Shown: positions 26,757 to 34,541 of the stretch, one piece after another
Layout of the letters: each line of letters opens with the position of its first letter
Position numbering within the stretch: position 1 is the first letter of the stretch
From: Streptomyces sp. ISL-100
GTDB taxonomy: Bacteria; Actinomycetota; Actinomycetes; Streptomycetales; Streptomycetaceae
Assembly: GCF_018614615.1 (NCBI RefSeq)
Contig: NZ_JAGGOK010000069.1
Location: forward strand, 62,001-126,000
Direction: 5' to 3'
DNA: 64,000 nucleotides
Notes under the pieces: generated by a model
Database searches by the model: none
What the model saw: only the letters and a program-made list of their open reading frames with translations
What the model was told of the DNA's origin: nothing
Made by a program: the position numbers and the translations under genes

Positions 26757-27140
26757 TCAAGGCCACGAAGGGGAGATCTCTGACACACCGTCACGCGGAC
26801 GGGACGGCAGCTCCTCGACAACGCTCGTCCCGCTGCCCTCCTGGGACTCCCACGCCCAGGTTTCCTCCAGGCGCAGACGCCCGTCGGGGAGCGCGACGAC
26901 GGTCGACGTGCAGTGGCCCGACGAGGTGGTGCCGTCCTGCTTCAGCTGTACGTACCGGAAGTCCAGCGCGTCGCCCTCGCGCGTGCCGACGAGATGGCCG
27001 CGTACGACGTCGCCGCCCGCGTAGTCGGCCCAGATCCGGCCGTCCTGCTCGTGGTACGTGAAGCGGGTACGCGTCCCGACCTGGCCGGGCGCCTGGTCGG
27101 CGACGGGCGAGAGGACGAGTCCGTCGAGCGAGCGGGCCAC
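26757..27140 (-). CDS. Conserved hypothetical beta-rich protein
   Basis: 127-residue protein of alternating short strands with motifs GTRTRFTYHEQDGRIWADYAG (split here: GTRTRFTYHEQ, RIWADYAGG) and LRLEETWAWES, suggesting a lipocalin-like barrel. I do not recognise a function. The GTG start at 27140 has GGGAG 9 nt upstream. It lies 33 bp upstream of the reductase gene on the same strand, so the two may be cotranscribed; upstream it diverges from the thi operon. Confidence 0.65.
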   Translation of the reverse strand: MARSLDGLVLSPVADQAPGQVGTRTRFTYHEQDGRIWADYAGGDVVRGHLVGTREGDALDFRYVQLKQDGTTSSGHCTSTVVALPDGRLRLEETWAWESQEGSGTSVVEELPSRPRDGVSEISPSWP

Positions 27141-27153
27141 TGGAGTTGCTCCC

Positions 27154-27183
27154 TTACAGCGCGTTGGGGCCGGGCGTTAGGGT
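27154..27183 (+). promoter_or_regulatory. Possible thiO-S-G promoter
   Basis: TTACAG (27154-27159) and TAGGGT (27178-27183) with an 18-nt spacer would start transcription near 27190, ahead of the hairpin at 27202-27221 and the TPP riboswitch. Confidence 0.4.
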
Positions 27184-27201
27184 GGCCACCGTACTGCTGC
27201 C

Positions 27202-27221
27202 GTCCGGGGACGACCCCGGAC
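27202..27221 (+). other. Hairpin ahead of the TPP riboswitch
   Basis: Perfect 8-bp stem GTCCGGGG-ACGA-CCCCGGAC upstream of the riboswitch. It could stabilise the 5' end of the leader or terminate a transcript coming from upstream. Confidence 0.4.
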
Positions 27222-27239
27222 CCCCAGCAGGAACAACCA

Positions 27240-27331
27240 CTCGCGGGAGTCCGGGCGTACCGGGCTGAGAGGGAGGCTGGGCGGCCTCCGACCGTACGAA
27301 CCTGATCCGGGTCATGCCGGCGAAGGGAGGG
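27240..27331 (+). promoter_or_regulatory. TPP (THI-box) riboswitch
   Basis: The conserved TPP aptamer is easy to see: GGGCTGAGAGGGAGGC in the pyrimidine-sensing arm, then CGAACCTGATCCGGGTC and ATGCCGGCGAAGGGAG in the pyrophosphate arm. It ends 12 nt before the thiO ATG and includes the GGAGG ribosome-binding region, so TPP most likely blocks translation initiation of thiO-thiS-thiG. Confidence 0.95.
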
Positions 27332-27342
27332 GCTGGACGCCC

Positions 27343-28545
27343 ATGTCGCGTACATCGGATACATCCGACACATCAGACGTCCTCGTCATCGGGGGCGGAA
27401 TCATCGGCCTGGTCACGGCCTGGCGGGCCGCGCAGCGGGGGCTGCGCGTCGCTGTGGCCGATCCGGAGCCGGGCGGCGGGGCCGCGCGGGTCGCGGCCGG
27501 AATGCTCGCCGCCGTCACCGAGCTGCACTACGGCGAGCAGACGCTGCTCGGGCTCAATCTCGCGTCCGCCGAGCGCTATCCGGCGTTCGTCGCCGAGCTG
27601 GAGGCGGCGAGCGGGCAGGACACCGGTTACCGCTCGTGCGGCACGCTCGCGGTCGCGCTCGACACCGACGACCGCGCCCATCTGCGCGAGCTCCACGCGC
27701 TGCAACGCCGCTCCGGCCTGGAGTCCGAGTGGCTCACGGGGCGCGAATGCCGCCGCCTGGAGCCGATGCTCGCGCCGGGCGTGCGCGGCGGCCTGCGCGT
27801 GGACGGCGACCACCAGGTCGACCCGAGGCGGCTCGCCGCCGCCCTCCTGACGGCCTGCGAGCGGGCCGGAGTGGCATTCCACCGCGGCTGGGTGGATCGG
27901 CTGTCTGTCGTACGGGAACGGGCCTCCGGGGCCGTACTGGCCGACGGGACGGAACTCGCCGCCGGCCAGGTGGTGCTGGCGGCCGGAAGCCTCAGCGGCA
28001 GGCTCGCGGGCGTACCGGAGGAGGTGCTGCCGCCGGTACGCCCGGTGAAGGGGCAGGTGGTGCGGCTGGCCGTGCCACCCGCGTACGCGCCCTTCCTGAG
28101 CCGGACCGTGCGTGCGGTGGTGCGGGGCAGTCACGTCTATCTCGTGCCGCGCGAGAACGGCGAGCTGGTCGTCGGCGCGACGAGCGAGGAGCTCGGCTGG
28201 GACACGACGGTCACGGCGGGCGGCGTGTACGAGCTGCTGCGCGACGCGCACGAGCTGGTGCCCGGGATCACCGAGCTGCCCCTTACGGAGACCCGCGCGG
28301 GGCTCCGGCCCGGCTCCCCGGACAACGCGCCCCTGCTCGGGCCGACCGCACTTCCGGGGCTGCATCTGGCCACCGGGCACTACCGCAACGGGGTGCTGCT
28401 CACGCCGGTCACGGGCGATGCGATGGCCGCTGTACTGACCGGCGGGGAGCTGCCGGAAGAGGCGCGTGCGTTCAGCCCGCTGCGCTTCTCGCCGACACCG
28501 TCCGCCTTGTCCCCCGCCTCCGTACCGCAGGAGCAGCCCGCATGA
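27343..28545 (+). CDS. thiO: Glycine oxidase ThiO
   Basis: FAD enzyme that oxidises glycine to the imine used to build the thiazole of thiamine. 400 residues with the FAD fold VLVIGGGIIGLVTAWRAA (about 14-31) and the C-terminal GLRPGSPDNAPLLGPT and HYRNGVLLTPVTG. The first residues repeat TSDTSD, encoded by near-identical ACATC(G/A)GA units. The start lies just after the riboswitch and the stop overlaps the thiS ATG (ATGA). Confidence 0.94.
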   Translation: MSRTSDTSDTSDVLVIGGGIIGLVTAWRAAQRGLRVAVADPEPGGGAARVAAGMLAAVTELHYGEQTLLGLNLASAERYPAFVAELEAASGQDTGYRSCGTLAVALDTDDRAHLRELHALQRRSGLESEWLTGRECRRLEPMLAPGVRGGLRVDGDHQVDPRRLAAALLTACERAGVAFHRGWVDRLSVVRERASGAVLADGTELAAGQVVLAAGSLSGRLAGVPEEVLPPVRPVKGQVVRLAVPPAYAPFLSRTVRAVVRGSHVYLVPRENGELVVGATSEELGWDTTVTAGGVYELLRDAHELVPGITELPLTETRAGLRPGSPDNAPLLGPTALPGLHLATGHYRNGVLLTPVTGDAMAAVLTGGELPEEARAFSPLRFSPTPSALSPASVPQEQPA

Positions 28546-28742
28546 CCATCTCCGTGAACGGCGAGACCCGCGAGGTCGTCGCCGGTACGACGCTGGGCGC
28601 GCTCGTCGCGACCCTCACCAAGGCCCCTTCGGGGGTCGCCGCAGCCCTCAACGAAACCGTCGTACCGCGCGGGCAGTGGGATGCCACCGCGCTCGGCGAC
28701 GGTGACCGTATCGAAGTCCTCACCGCAGTCCAGGGAGGCTGA
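28542..28742 (+). CDS. thiS: Thiazole sulfur carrier protein ThiS
   Basis: 66-residue ubiquitin-like protein ending in Gly-Gly (TAVQGG), the C-terminus that is thiocarboxylated to donate sulfur to thiazole. It starts MTISVNGETREV, typical of ThiS. It overlaps thiO by 4 bp and is 3 bp before thiG. The activating ThiF is not in the window. Confidence 0.95.
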   Translation: MTISVNGETREVVAGTTLGALVATLTKAPSGVAAALNETVVPRGQWDATALGDGDRIEVLTAVQGG

Positions 28743-28745
28743 ACC

Positions 28746-29540
28746 ATGGCCGACGACCTTCTGACCATCGGCGACGCGACGTTCTCCTCACGTCTGATCA
28801 TGGGAACGGGCGGGGCGCCGAGCCTCGACGTACTGGAACGTTCACTTGTCGCGTCCGGGACCGAGCTGACGACCGTCGCGATGCGGCGGCTCGATCCGAC
28901 GGTCCAGGGATCGGTTCTTTCCGTTCTGGAGAAGCTCGGGATCCGTGTGCTGCCGAATACGGCGGGGTGCTTTACGGCGGGCGAGGCCGTGCTGACGGCT
29001 CGGCTGGCGCGGGAGGCGCTGGGGACGGACTGGGTGAAGCTGGAGGTCGTCGCCGACGAGCGCACGCTCCTGCCCGATCCGATCGAGCTGCTGGAGGCGG
29101 CGGAGACGCTGGTGGACGACGGCTTCACCGTGCTGCCGTACACGAACGACGATCCGGTGCTCGCGCGGAAGCTGGAGGACGTGGGGTGTGCGGCGATCAT
29201 GCCGCTGGGCTCGCCCATCGGGTCGGGGCTGGGCATCCGTAACCCGCACAATTTCCAGCTGATCGTGGAGCACGCGCGCGTGCCGGTCGTTCTGGACGCG
29301 GGAGCGGGTACGGCGTCGGACGCCACGCTGGCGATGGAGCTGGGGTGCGCGGCGGTCATGCTGGCGTCGGCGGTTACGCGGGCGCAGGAGCCGGTGCTGA
29401 TGGCGGACGCGATGCGGCACGGGGTGGAGGCGGGGCGGCTGGCGTACCGGGCGGGGCGGATTCCTCGGCGGCATTTCGCCGAGGCGTCGTCGCCTGCGGC
29501 CGGCATGGCGCTACTGGACCCGGAACGCCCGGCGTTCTGA
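28746..29540 (+). CDS. thiG: Thiazole synthase ThiG
   Basis: 264-residue barrel enzyme that condenses DXP, dehydroglycine and ThiS thiocarboxylate into the thiazole phosphate. Visible motifs: FSSRLIMGTGGAPSLDVL, WVKLEVVADERTLLPDP with the Schiff-base Lys region, and VVLDAGAGTASDATLAMELG. The ATG at 28746 follows GGAGG. Last gene of the riboswitch-controlled operon. Confidence 0.95.
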   Translation: MADDLLTIGDATFSSRLIMGTGGAPSLDVLERSLVASGTELTTVAMRRLDPTVQGSVLSVLEKLGIRVLPNTAGCFTAGEAVLTARLAREALGTDWVKLEVVADERTLLPDPIELLEAAETLVDDGFTVLPYTNDDPVLARKLEDVGCAAIMPLGSPIGSGLGIRNPHNFQLIVEHARVPVVLDAGAGTASDATLAMELGCAAVMLASAVTRAQEPVLMADAMRHGVEAGRLAYRAGRIPRRHFAEASSPAAGMALLDPERPAF

Positions 29541-29573
29541 CCCCGGGCCAGCCGCTGCGCGGGCTTCCGGAAC

Positions 29574-29676
29574 TGGGGCGCTGCCCCGGACCCCGGTCCT
29601 CAGCGCCGGACGGGCTGAAATGGCCGGGGGCTGCTGGGGCTCCGCCCCAGACCCTGCTCCTCAAAACGCCGGAGGG
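29574..29676 (+). repeat. Interspersed GC-rich repeat units downstream of thiG
   Basis: Two related units follow thiG: one around 29574-29620 (CCCCGGACCCCGGTCCTC then CGCCGGACGGGCTGAAA) and one at 29636-29676 (GGGGCTCCGCCCCAG ... CTCCTCAAAACGCCGGAGG). The second recurs at 54941-54980 and in part at 39680-39715. The palindromic core (GGGGC-TCC-GCCCC) suggests a terminator-like function. No gene lies between thiG and the kinase. Confidence 0.6.
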
Positions 29677-29768
29677 GGTGGATGGTGCGGGGCGCCCGCC
29701 CGCGTCACAGCTCGGCTGCAGTACGGCCCCGACCTCGCCGCACCGCAAGACGTGTCAGCGGCGGCTCG

Positions 29769-29780
29769 TAGACTCCCTCC
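29769..29780 (+). promoter_or_regulatory. -10 box for leaderless kinase mRNA
   Basis: TAGACT (29769-29774) precedes the GTG at 29781 by 6 nt; no ribosome-binding site is present. Confidence 0.45.
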
Positions 29781-31715
29781 GTGGATACGACCCTCCAGGA
29801 CCCGCTCGTCGGGCACGTGCTCGACGGCCGCTACCGCATCGACGCGCGCATCGCCGTCGGCGGCATGGCCACGGTCTACCGGGCCGTCGACACCCGCCTC
29901 GACCGCGTGCTCGCCCTCAAGGTGATGCACCCCACCCTCGCCGCCGACGCCTCCTTCGTGGACCGGTTCATCCGCGAAGCGAAGTCGGTCGCCCGGCTCG
30001 CGCACCCCAACGTGGTCGGCGTCTTCGACCAGGGCACGGACGGGGCGTACGTCTACCTCGCGATGGAGTACGTCGCCGGGTGCACCCTGCGCGACGCACT
30101 GCGCGAGCGCGGCGCTCTCCAGCCCCGCGCCGCCCTCGACATCCTGGAGCCCGTACTGGCCGCGCTCGGCGCCGCGCACCGCGCCGGCTTCGTGCACCGG
30201 GACATGAAGCCGGAGAACGTCCTGATCGGGGACGACGGGCGCGTGAAGGTCGCCGACTTCGGTCTCGTACGGGCCGTGGGCACCGTCACCAGCACCACCG
30301 GGTCCATCCTCGGCACCGTCTCCTACCTCGCGCCCGAGCAGATAGAGCACGGCACCGCCGACACCCGCGCCGACGTCTACGCCTGCGGTGTCGTGCTGTA
30401 CGAGATGCTGACCGGCGCCAAGCCGCACACCGGCGGCACCCCCGCGCAGGTGCTCTACCAGCACCTCCACGAGGACGTGCCCGCCCCGTCCGCCGCCGTG
30501 CCCGGCCTCGCCGCCGCCTTGGACGAGCTCGTCGCGGGCGCCACCGCACGCAACCCCGAGATCCGTCCGTACGACGCCGTGGCGCTCCTCGCGCAGGCCA
30601 GGGAAGCGCGCGCCGCGCTCAGCGACGAGCAGCTCGACGCCGTGCCGCCACAGGCCCGCGCGCAGGTGACACACAACGGCGCCGAGGACCGTACGAGCGT
30701 CATCCCCCGGGCCGTCGGACAAGGGACCGGCGTCGGCAACAGCAACGGCGAAGAGCCTCTCAACCGCACCAGCCGTCTCCAGATGCCCGCCCCGCAGCCC
30801 TCGTCCCCCAGGCGCGCCCTCGCGGCGCCCAGGCGCGGCGTACTCGCGGCCGTCGTCGCCGTCCTGCTCGTCCTCGGGGTCGGCGCCGGCGTCTGGTACA
30901 TCAACTCCGGGCAGTTCACCCGCGTCCCTTCGCTCCTCGGCCAGACCGAGAAGGAGGCCGCCAAGCGGCTCTCCGCCGCCGGCCTCGACGTGAAGAAGGT
31001 CGAGCGCAAGTACAGCGCGACCTACGAACGCGGCACCGTCATGAACAGCGACCCGGCGTCCCGCGCCCGTATCCGCGACAACGGCTCAGTCACGCTTGTC
31101 GTCTCGCGCGGCCCCCAGACCGTGAAGGTCCCCGACGTCGAGCGGCTGCCGCTGGCCAAGGCCAAGAGCGAGATCGAGGAGGCCGGTCTGGCCCCCGGCA
31201 TCGTCACCAGGGCGTTCAGCGATGACGTCCCGCAGGGCTCCGTCGTCAGTACGGACCCGGACGCCGGCACCGAGCGGCGCCCGGACTCCGCGATCGCCAT
31301 CGTCGTCAGCAAGGGCTCCTTCGTGGAGGTGCCGGACGTGACTGGCGAGAGCGCGGAAGACGCCACCTCCGAACTGGAGGAGGCCGGATTCATCGTGAAG
31401 GTCGCGCCCGGGCGGATCACCTCCCAGGAGGAGGCCGGTTCCGTCGCCAGGCAGTCGGCGGCCGAGGGCGCGCGGCTCGCCGAGGGCGACACCATCACGC
31501 TGACGCTTTCCAAGGGACCGCGCATGATTCCCGTGCCCGATGTGGTCGGTGACGACGTCGACGACGCGAAGAGCACGCTCGAGGAAGCGGGCTTCGAGGT
31601 CGAGGTCGACCGTCCCTTCCTCTCCTTCAGCGACAAGATCGCGAGCCAGTCGGTCGAGGAGGGCGACGAGGCTCCGGAGGGCAGCACGATCACCATCAGG
31701 ACCAAGGGCCTGTAG
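29781..31715 (+). CDS. PASTA-domain Ser/Thr protein kinase (PknB type)
   Basis: 644-residue transmembrane kinase. Kinase domain (about 17-280): Gly-rich loop AVGGMATVY, Lys47, catalytic HRDMKPEN (139-146), DFG (159-161) and APEQ. A linker leads to one helix (about 353-374) and four external PASTA repeats (about 378-644) that bind muropeptides or lipid II. Such kinases coordinate growth and wall synthesis, which suits the region. It resembles S. coelicolor PkaF by position, from memory. The start is the GTG just after a -10 box. Confidence 0.94.
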   Translation: MDTTLQDPLVGHVLDGRYRIDARIAVGGMATVYRAVDTRLDRVLALKVMHPTLAADASFVDRFIREAKSVARLAHPNVVGVFDQGTDGAYVYLAMEYVAGCTLRDALRERGALQPRAALDILEPVLAALGAAHRAGFVHRDMKPENVLIGDDGRVKVADFGLVRAVGTVTSTTGSILGTVSYLAPEQIEHGTADTRADVYACGVVLYEMLTGAKPHTGGTPAQVLYQHLHEDVPAPSAAVPGLAAALDELVAGATARNPEIRPYDAVALLAQAREARAALSDEQLDAVPPQARAQVTHNGAEDRTSVIPRAVGQGTGVGNSNGEEPLNRTSRLQMPAPQPSSPRRALAAPRRGVLAAVVAVLLVLGVGAGVWYINSGQFTRVPSLLGQTEKEAAKRLSAAGLDVKKVERKYSATYERGTVMNSDPASRARIRDNGSVTLVVSRGPQTVKVPDVERLPLAKAKSEIEEAGLAPGIVTRAFSDDVPQGSVVSTDPDAGTERRPDSAIAIVVSKGSFVEVPDVTGESAEDATSELEEAGFIVKVAPGRITSQEEAGSVARQSAAEGARLAEGDTITLTLSKGPRMIPVPDVVGDDVDDAKSTLEEAGFEVEVDRPFLSFSDKIASQSVEEGDEAPEGSTITIRTKGL

Positions 31716-31755
31716 GGGAAAGGGGCCCTCACCCGTCCTGGCATGCTTGACGGCG

Positions 31756-32631
31756 ATGAGCAACGCACCTTTCCCCTCCCGAAACCCCGTCGGCGGCCAT
31801 GTCCCCGTGGCCGGCGGCCTCGCCACCATCGGTCTCGCGTACGCCCGTGAAATGGGCGCCGAGGCCGTTCAGGTCTTCGTCGCCAACCCGCGCGGCTGGG
31901 CGACACCCACCGGAAACCCGGCACAGGACGAGCTGTTCCGCGCGGCGTGCGCCGCCGAACGGATACCGGCGTATGTCCATGCCCCGTACCTGATCAACTT
32001 CGGCTCGCACACCGAGGCGACCGTCGAGAGGTCCGTGGAGTCGCTGCGGCACTCGCTGCGCCGCGGCCGCGAGATCGGCGCGCTGGGCGTGGTGGTGCAC
32101 ACCGGCTCGGCGACCGGCGGCCGACCGCGCTCCGAGGCGCTCGCGCAGGTACGCACACACCTGCTGCCACTCCTGGACGAACTGACGCACGACGACGACC
32201 CGTGGCTGCTGCTCGAATCGACGGCGGGGCAGGGCTCCTCGCTGTGCTCGCGCACCTGGGACTTCGGCCCGTACTTCGAGGCGCTGGACGCGCACCCCAA
32301 GCTGGGCGTCTGCCTCGACACGTGCCACATCTACGCTGCGGGGCACGATCTCGCGGGGCCCGGCGGGATGAAGCAGACGCTGGACCTGCTGGTGGACACG
32401 GTCGGCGAGGGCCGGCTCAAGCTGATCCACGCCAACGACTCCAAGGAAGGCGTCGGAGCCCACAAGGACCGGCACGAGAACATCGGCTCCGGACACATCG
32501 GGGAGGAGCCGTTCCGCGAGCTGTTCTCGCACCCGGCGACCGAGGGCGTACCGCTGACGATCGAGACGCCGGGCGGCAAGGAGGGCCATGCCGCCGATGT
32601 GGCGCGGCTGAAGGAGCTGCGTGATTTCTGA
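31756..32631 (+). CDS. nfo: Endonuclease IV (AP endonuclease)
   Basis: 291-residue TIM-barrel enzyme that cleaves DNA at abasic sites using three zinc ions. Family motifs: VHAPYLINFGS, VVHTGSATGG, LLLESTAGQGSSL, LGVCLDTCHIYAAGHD, IHANDSKEGVGAHKDRHENIG and the terminal IETPG, containing the His, Glu and Asp zinc ligands. It reads from ATG 31756, 40 bp after the kinase stop, so it may be read through from the kinase promoter. Confidence 0.93.
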   Translation: MSNAPFPSRNPVGGHVPVAGGLATIGLAYAREMGAEAVQVFVANPRGWATPTGNPAQDELFRAACAAERIPAYVHAPYLINFGSHTEATVERSVESLRHSLRRGREIGALGVVVHTGSATGGRPRSEALAQVRTHLLPLLDELTHDDDPWLLLESTAGQGSSLCSRTWDFGPYFEALDAHPKLGVCLDTCHIYAAGHDLAGPGGMKQTLDLLVDTVGEGRLKLIHANDSKEGVGAHKDRHENIGSGHIGEEPFRELFSHPATEGVPLTIETPGGKEGHAADVARLKELRDF

Positions 32632-32654
32632 GGCGGCTGAAATCCCTTGAGTAA

Positions 32655-32668
32655 TACCCCAGGGGGTA
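32655..32668. promoter_or_regulatory. CsoR/RcnR-like palindromic operator
   Basis: TACCCC-AG-GGGGTA is a perfect 14-bp inverted repeat of the G-tract type bound by CsoR-family copper or sulfide sensors. It lies 31 bp before the short ORF that follows. No CsoR gene is in the window. Confidence 0.4.
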
Positions 32669-32698
32669 CAGCGTGCTCGCACTGTGGCCCGGCGCGAG

Positions 32699-32842
32699 AT
32701 GGACGCGCATCTGACCGACGGCATGTTCTGGGGCGTACTCGCCTTCGCGCTCCTCGCGGCCTTCGTCATCACCACACCCGTCAACAAGTGGATGATCGGC
32801 CGCGGCAAGGGCCACCCGGTGGTCCACCAGTACCACCACTGA
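32699..32842 (+). CDS. Short membrane ORF, possible DUF4396 C-terminal remnant
   Basis: 47 residues from ATG: a charged start (MDAHLTDGMFW), one hydrophobic helix (about 12-29), then TTPVNKWMIGRGKGH and a His-rich end. The run resembles the C-terminus of DUF4396 membrane proteins, which normally have several helices. The frame stays open upstream only to a stop at 32648-32650, right before the palindrome, so this is either a genuine small protein or what remains after an internal deletion. No clear ribosome-binding site precedes it. Confidence 0.45.
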   Translation: MDAHLTDGMFWGVLAFALLAAFVITTPVNKWMIGRGKGHPVVHQYHH

Positions 32843-32846
32843 TCAC

Positions 32847-33479
32847 CTACAGCTCCGGCCCGTCCCCCGGTTCCTCCTGGTAGGAGTACCGCTGCTCACG
32901 CCAGGGGTCGCCGACGTTGTGATAGCCGCGCTCCTCCCAGAAGCCCCGGCGGTCCGCCGTCATGTACTCGACGCCCCGGACCCACTTGGGCCCCTTCCAG
33001 GCGTACAGATGCGGTACGACCAGGCGCAGCGGAAAGCCGTGCTCGGCGGTGAGCAGCTCACCGCCCTTGTGGGTGGCGAAAATGGTCCGCTCGGAAGTGA
33101 AGTCGGCGAGCCGCAGATTCGCACTGAAGCCGTACTCGGCCCAGACCATGACATGGGTGACGCTCGGGGCGGGGGGCGCGAGTTCGACGAGCGTACGAGC
33201 GAGTACTCCACCCCATTCGGCCCCAAGCATGCTGAATTTCGTCACGCAGTGCAGATCGGCCTCGACCGTGGCGAACGGGAGCGCCGAAAACTGCTCGTGA
33301 TTCCAGCAGTGCTTGTCACCGTCGGCCGTCGCACCGAATACGCGGAACTCCCAGCGATCCGGCTTGAATTTGGGTACAGGACCGTAGTGGGTGACGGGCC
33401 AGCCACGCTGCAGCCGCTGTCCGGGCGGAAGCTCGGGCTGCTCTGATTCGTGACGTTCCCGGCTTTCCGGCTGACCCAT
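32847..33479 (-). CDS. Sulfite-oxidase-like molybdopterin oxidoreductase
   Basis: 210-residue protein with the molybdopterin-binding fold of the sulfite oxidase/YedY superfamily. Visible: TVEADLHCVTKFSMLGAEWGGV, where Cys is the likely molybdenum ligand, the substrate-loop LTAEHGFPLRLVVPHLYAWKGPKWV, and MTADRRGFWEERGYH. It lacks a signal peptide, so it is probably cytoplasmic, unlike YedY. The electron partner and substrate are unknown. It converges with the short ORF at 32699-32842 with 4 bp between. Confidence 0.88.
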   Translation of the reverse strand: MGQPESRERHESEQPELPPGQRLQRGWPVTHYGPVPKFKPDRWEFRVFGATADGDKHCWNHEQFSALPFATVEADLHCVTKFSMLGAEWGGVLARTLVELAPPAPSVTHVMVWAEYGFSANLRLADFTSERTIFATHKGGELLTAEHGFPLRLVVPHLYAWKGPKWVRGVEYMTADRRGFWEERGYHNVGDPWREQRYSYQEEPGDGPEL

Positions 33480-33634
33480 GACTCCATGGTGACAGACGGC
33501 GAGGGGTGGTCATGACCAGGTGTGACCCGATTCGGGGCAACTCCTAATAAGCCTGCACTTACTGGACGCCTCTCACCCGCGGTGCAAGGATGCGCGAAAC
33601 CTGCCCAGTACCACGCCTGGAAGGAGCCTCTGCG

Positions 33635-34114
33635 ATGCAGGGCGACCCCGAGGTCATCGAATTCCTCAACGAGCAGCTGACCGCCGAGCTGACTGCCATC
33701 AACCAGTACTTCCTGCACGCCAAGATGCAGGACAACTTCGGCTGGACGAAGCTCGCGAAATACACCCGGGCCGAGTCGTTCGACGAGATGAGGCACGCGG
33801 AGACACTGACCGACCGGATTCTCTTCCTGGACGGCCTGCCGAATTACCAGCGGCTCTTCCATGTGCGGGTCGGCCAGACCGTCACCGAGATGTTCCAGGC
33901 GGACCGGGAGATCGAGGTCGAGGCGATCGACCGCCTGAAGCGCGGCATCGAGGTGATGCGGGCGAAGGGGGACGTCACGTCGGCGAACATCTTCGAGGAC
34001 ATCCTCAAGGACGAAGAGCACCACATCGACTATCTCGACACTCAGCTGGAGCTCGTCAACAAGCTCGGTGAGTCGCTCTACATCGCCCAGCTGATCGAGC
34101 AGCCGGACAGCTGA
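33635..34114 (+). CDS. bfr: Bacterioferritin
   Basis: 159-residue 24-mer iron-storage protein. All ferroxidase ligands are in place: Glu18, Glu51, His54, Glu94, Glu127 and His130, with Met52 as the haem ligand. AAGGAG precedes ATG 33635. It converges with the ferredoxin gene that probably releases its iron. Confidence 0.96.
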   Translation: MQGDPEVIEFLNEQLTAELTAINQYFLHAKMQDNFGWTKLAKYTRAESFDEMRHAETLTDRILFLDGLPNYQRLFHVRVGQTVTEMFQADREIEVEAIDRLKRGIEVMRAKGDVTSANIFEDILKDEEHHIDYLDTQLELVNKLGESLYIAQLIEQPDS

Positions 34115-34150
34115 TCAATCAGTGATCCGGTGATCAATCACTGATCAGGC
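34112..34150. terminator. Bidirectional terminator between bfr and bfd
   Basis: Short repeats of TGATCAATCA and its complement form a stem (ATCAGTGAT with ATCACTGAT) between, and overlapping, the two converging stops. Confidence 0.5.
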
Positions 34151-34375
34151 GGCTTCCGGCAGAGGCGCCTCGGCGAGTGCCGTCTCACCCTGGTCGACCA
34201 GCGTGCGGCGCGGGCACGCGCCACGGCCGAGAAGCCCCTGGATCATGCGTACGCAGGAGCCGCAGTCCGTCCCCGCCTTGCTCACCGACGCTATCTGGCG
34301 CGGCGTGCAGGCACCGGCAGCCGCGTGCTCCTTGATCTGCCGGTCCGTTACGCCGAAGCATGAGCAGACGAACAC
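34145..34375 (-). CDS. bfd: Bacterioferritin-associated ferredoxin
   Basis: 76-residue [2Fe-2S] protein that delivers electrons to bacterioferritin to mobilise iron. The four cysteines follow the Bfd pattern: Cys4 and Cys6 (VCSCFG) and Cys38 and Cys41 (TDCGSC). GTG 34375 is chosen because AGGAGG lies 8 nt before it; the in-frame GTG at 34384 would be too close. An iron box upstream predicts induction under iron starvation. Confidence 0.93.
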   Translation of the reverse strand: MFVCSCFGVTDRQIKEHAAAGACTPRQIASVSKAGTDCGSCVRMIQGLLGRGACPRRTLVDQGETALAEAPLPEAA

Positions 34376-34418
34376 GCGGAACACCTCCTGACACGGGTCG
34401 AGGGGGACGACTAATCGG

Positions 34419-34437
34419 TAAGGTCAACCTAACCTTA
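34419..34437 (-). promoter_or_regulatory. Iron box (DmdR/IdeR operator)
   Basis: On the minus strand TAAGGTTAGGTTGACCTTA fits the 19-bp iron-box pattern TWAGGTTAGNCTNACCTWA with few changes. It lies 44 bp upstream of bfd, so iron-loaded DmdR1 would repress bfd. Confidence 0.85.
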
Positions 34438-34478
34438 CCCGCCGTCCCCCGCACGCAAAAGCCCCGGCCCGGATATGA

Positions 34479-34516
34479 CTGTGGGGCGCGGATCACATTC
34501 GATCCGCGCCCCACAG
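34479..34516 (-). terminator. Terminator of the DAHP synthase gene
   Basis: Perfect 16-bp stem (CTGTGGGGCGCGGATC and complement) with a 6-nt loop, 25 bp beyond the stop of the DAHP synthase gene. Confidence 0.85.
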
Positions 34517-34541
34517 GTGTTCTTGCTTCTACTGCCGCTGC

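Noticed and set aside
27343..27390. TSDTSD coding repeat at the beginning of thiO as a sign of a wrong start
   Set aside because: The ATG directly follows the riboswitch at a normal distance, so the start is accepted despite the repeat.
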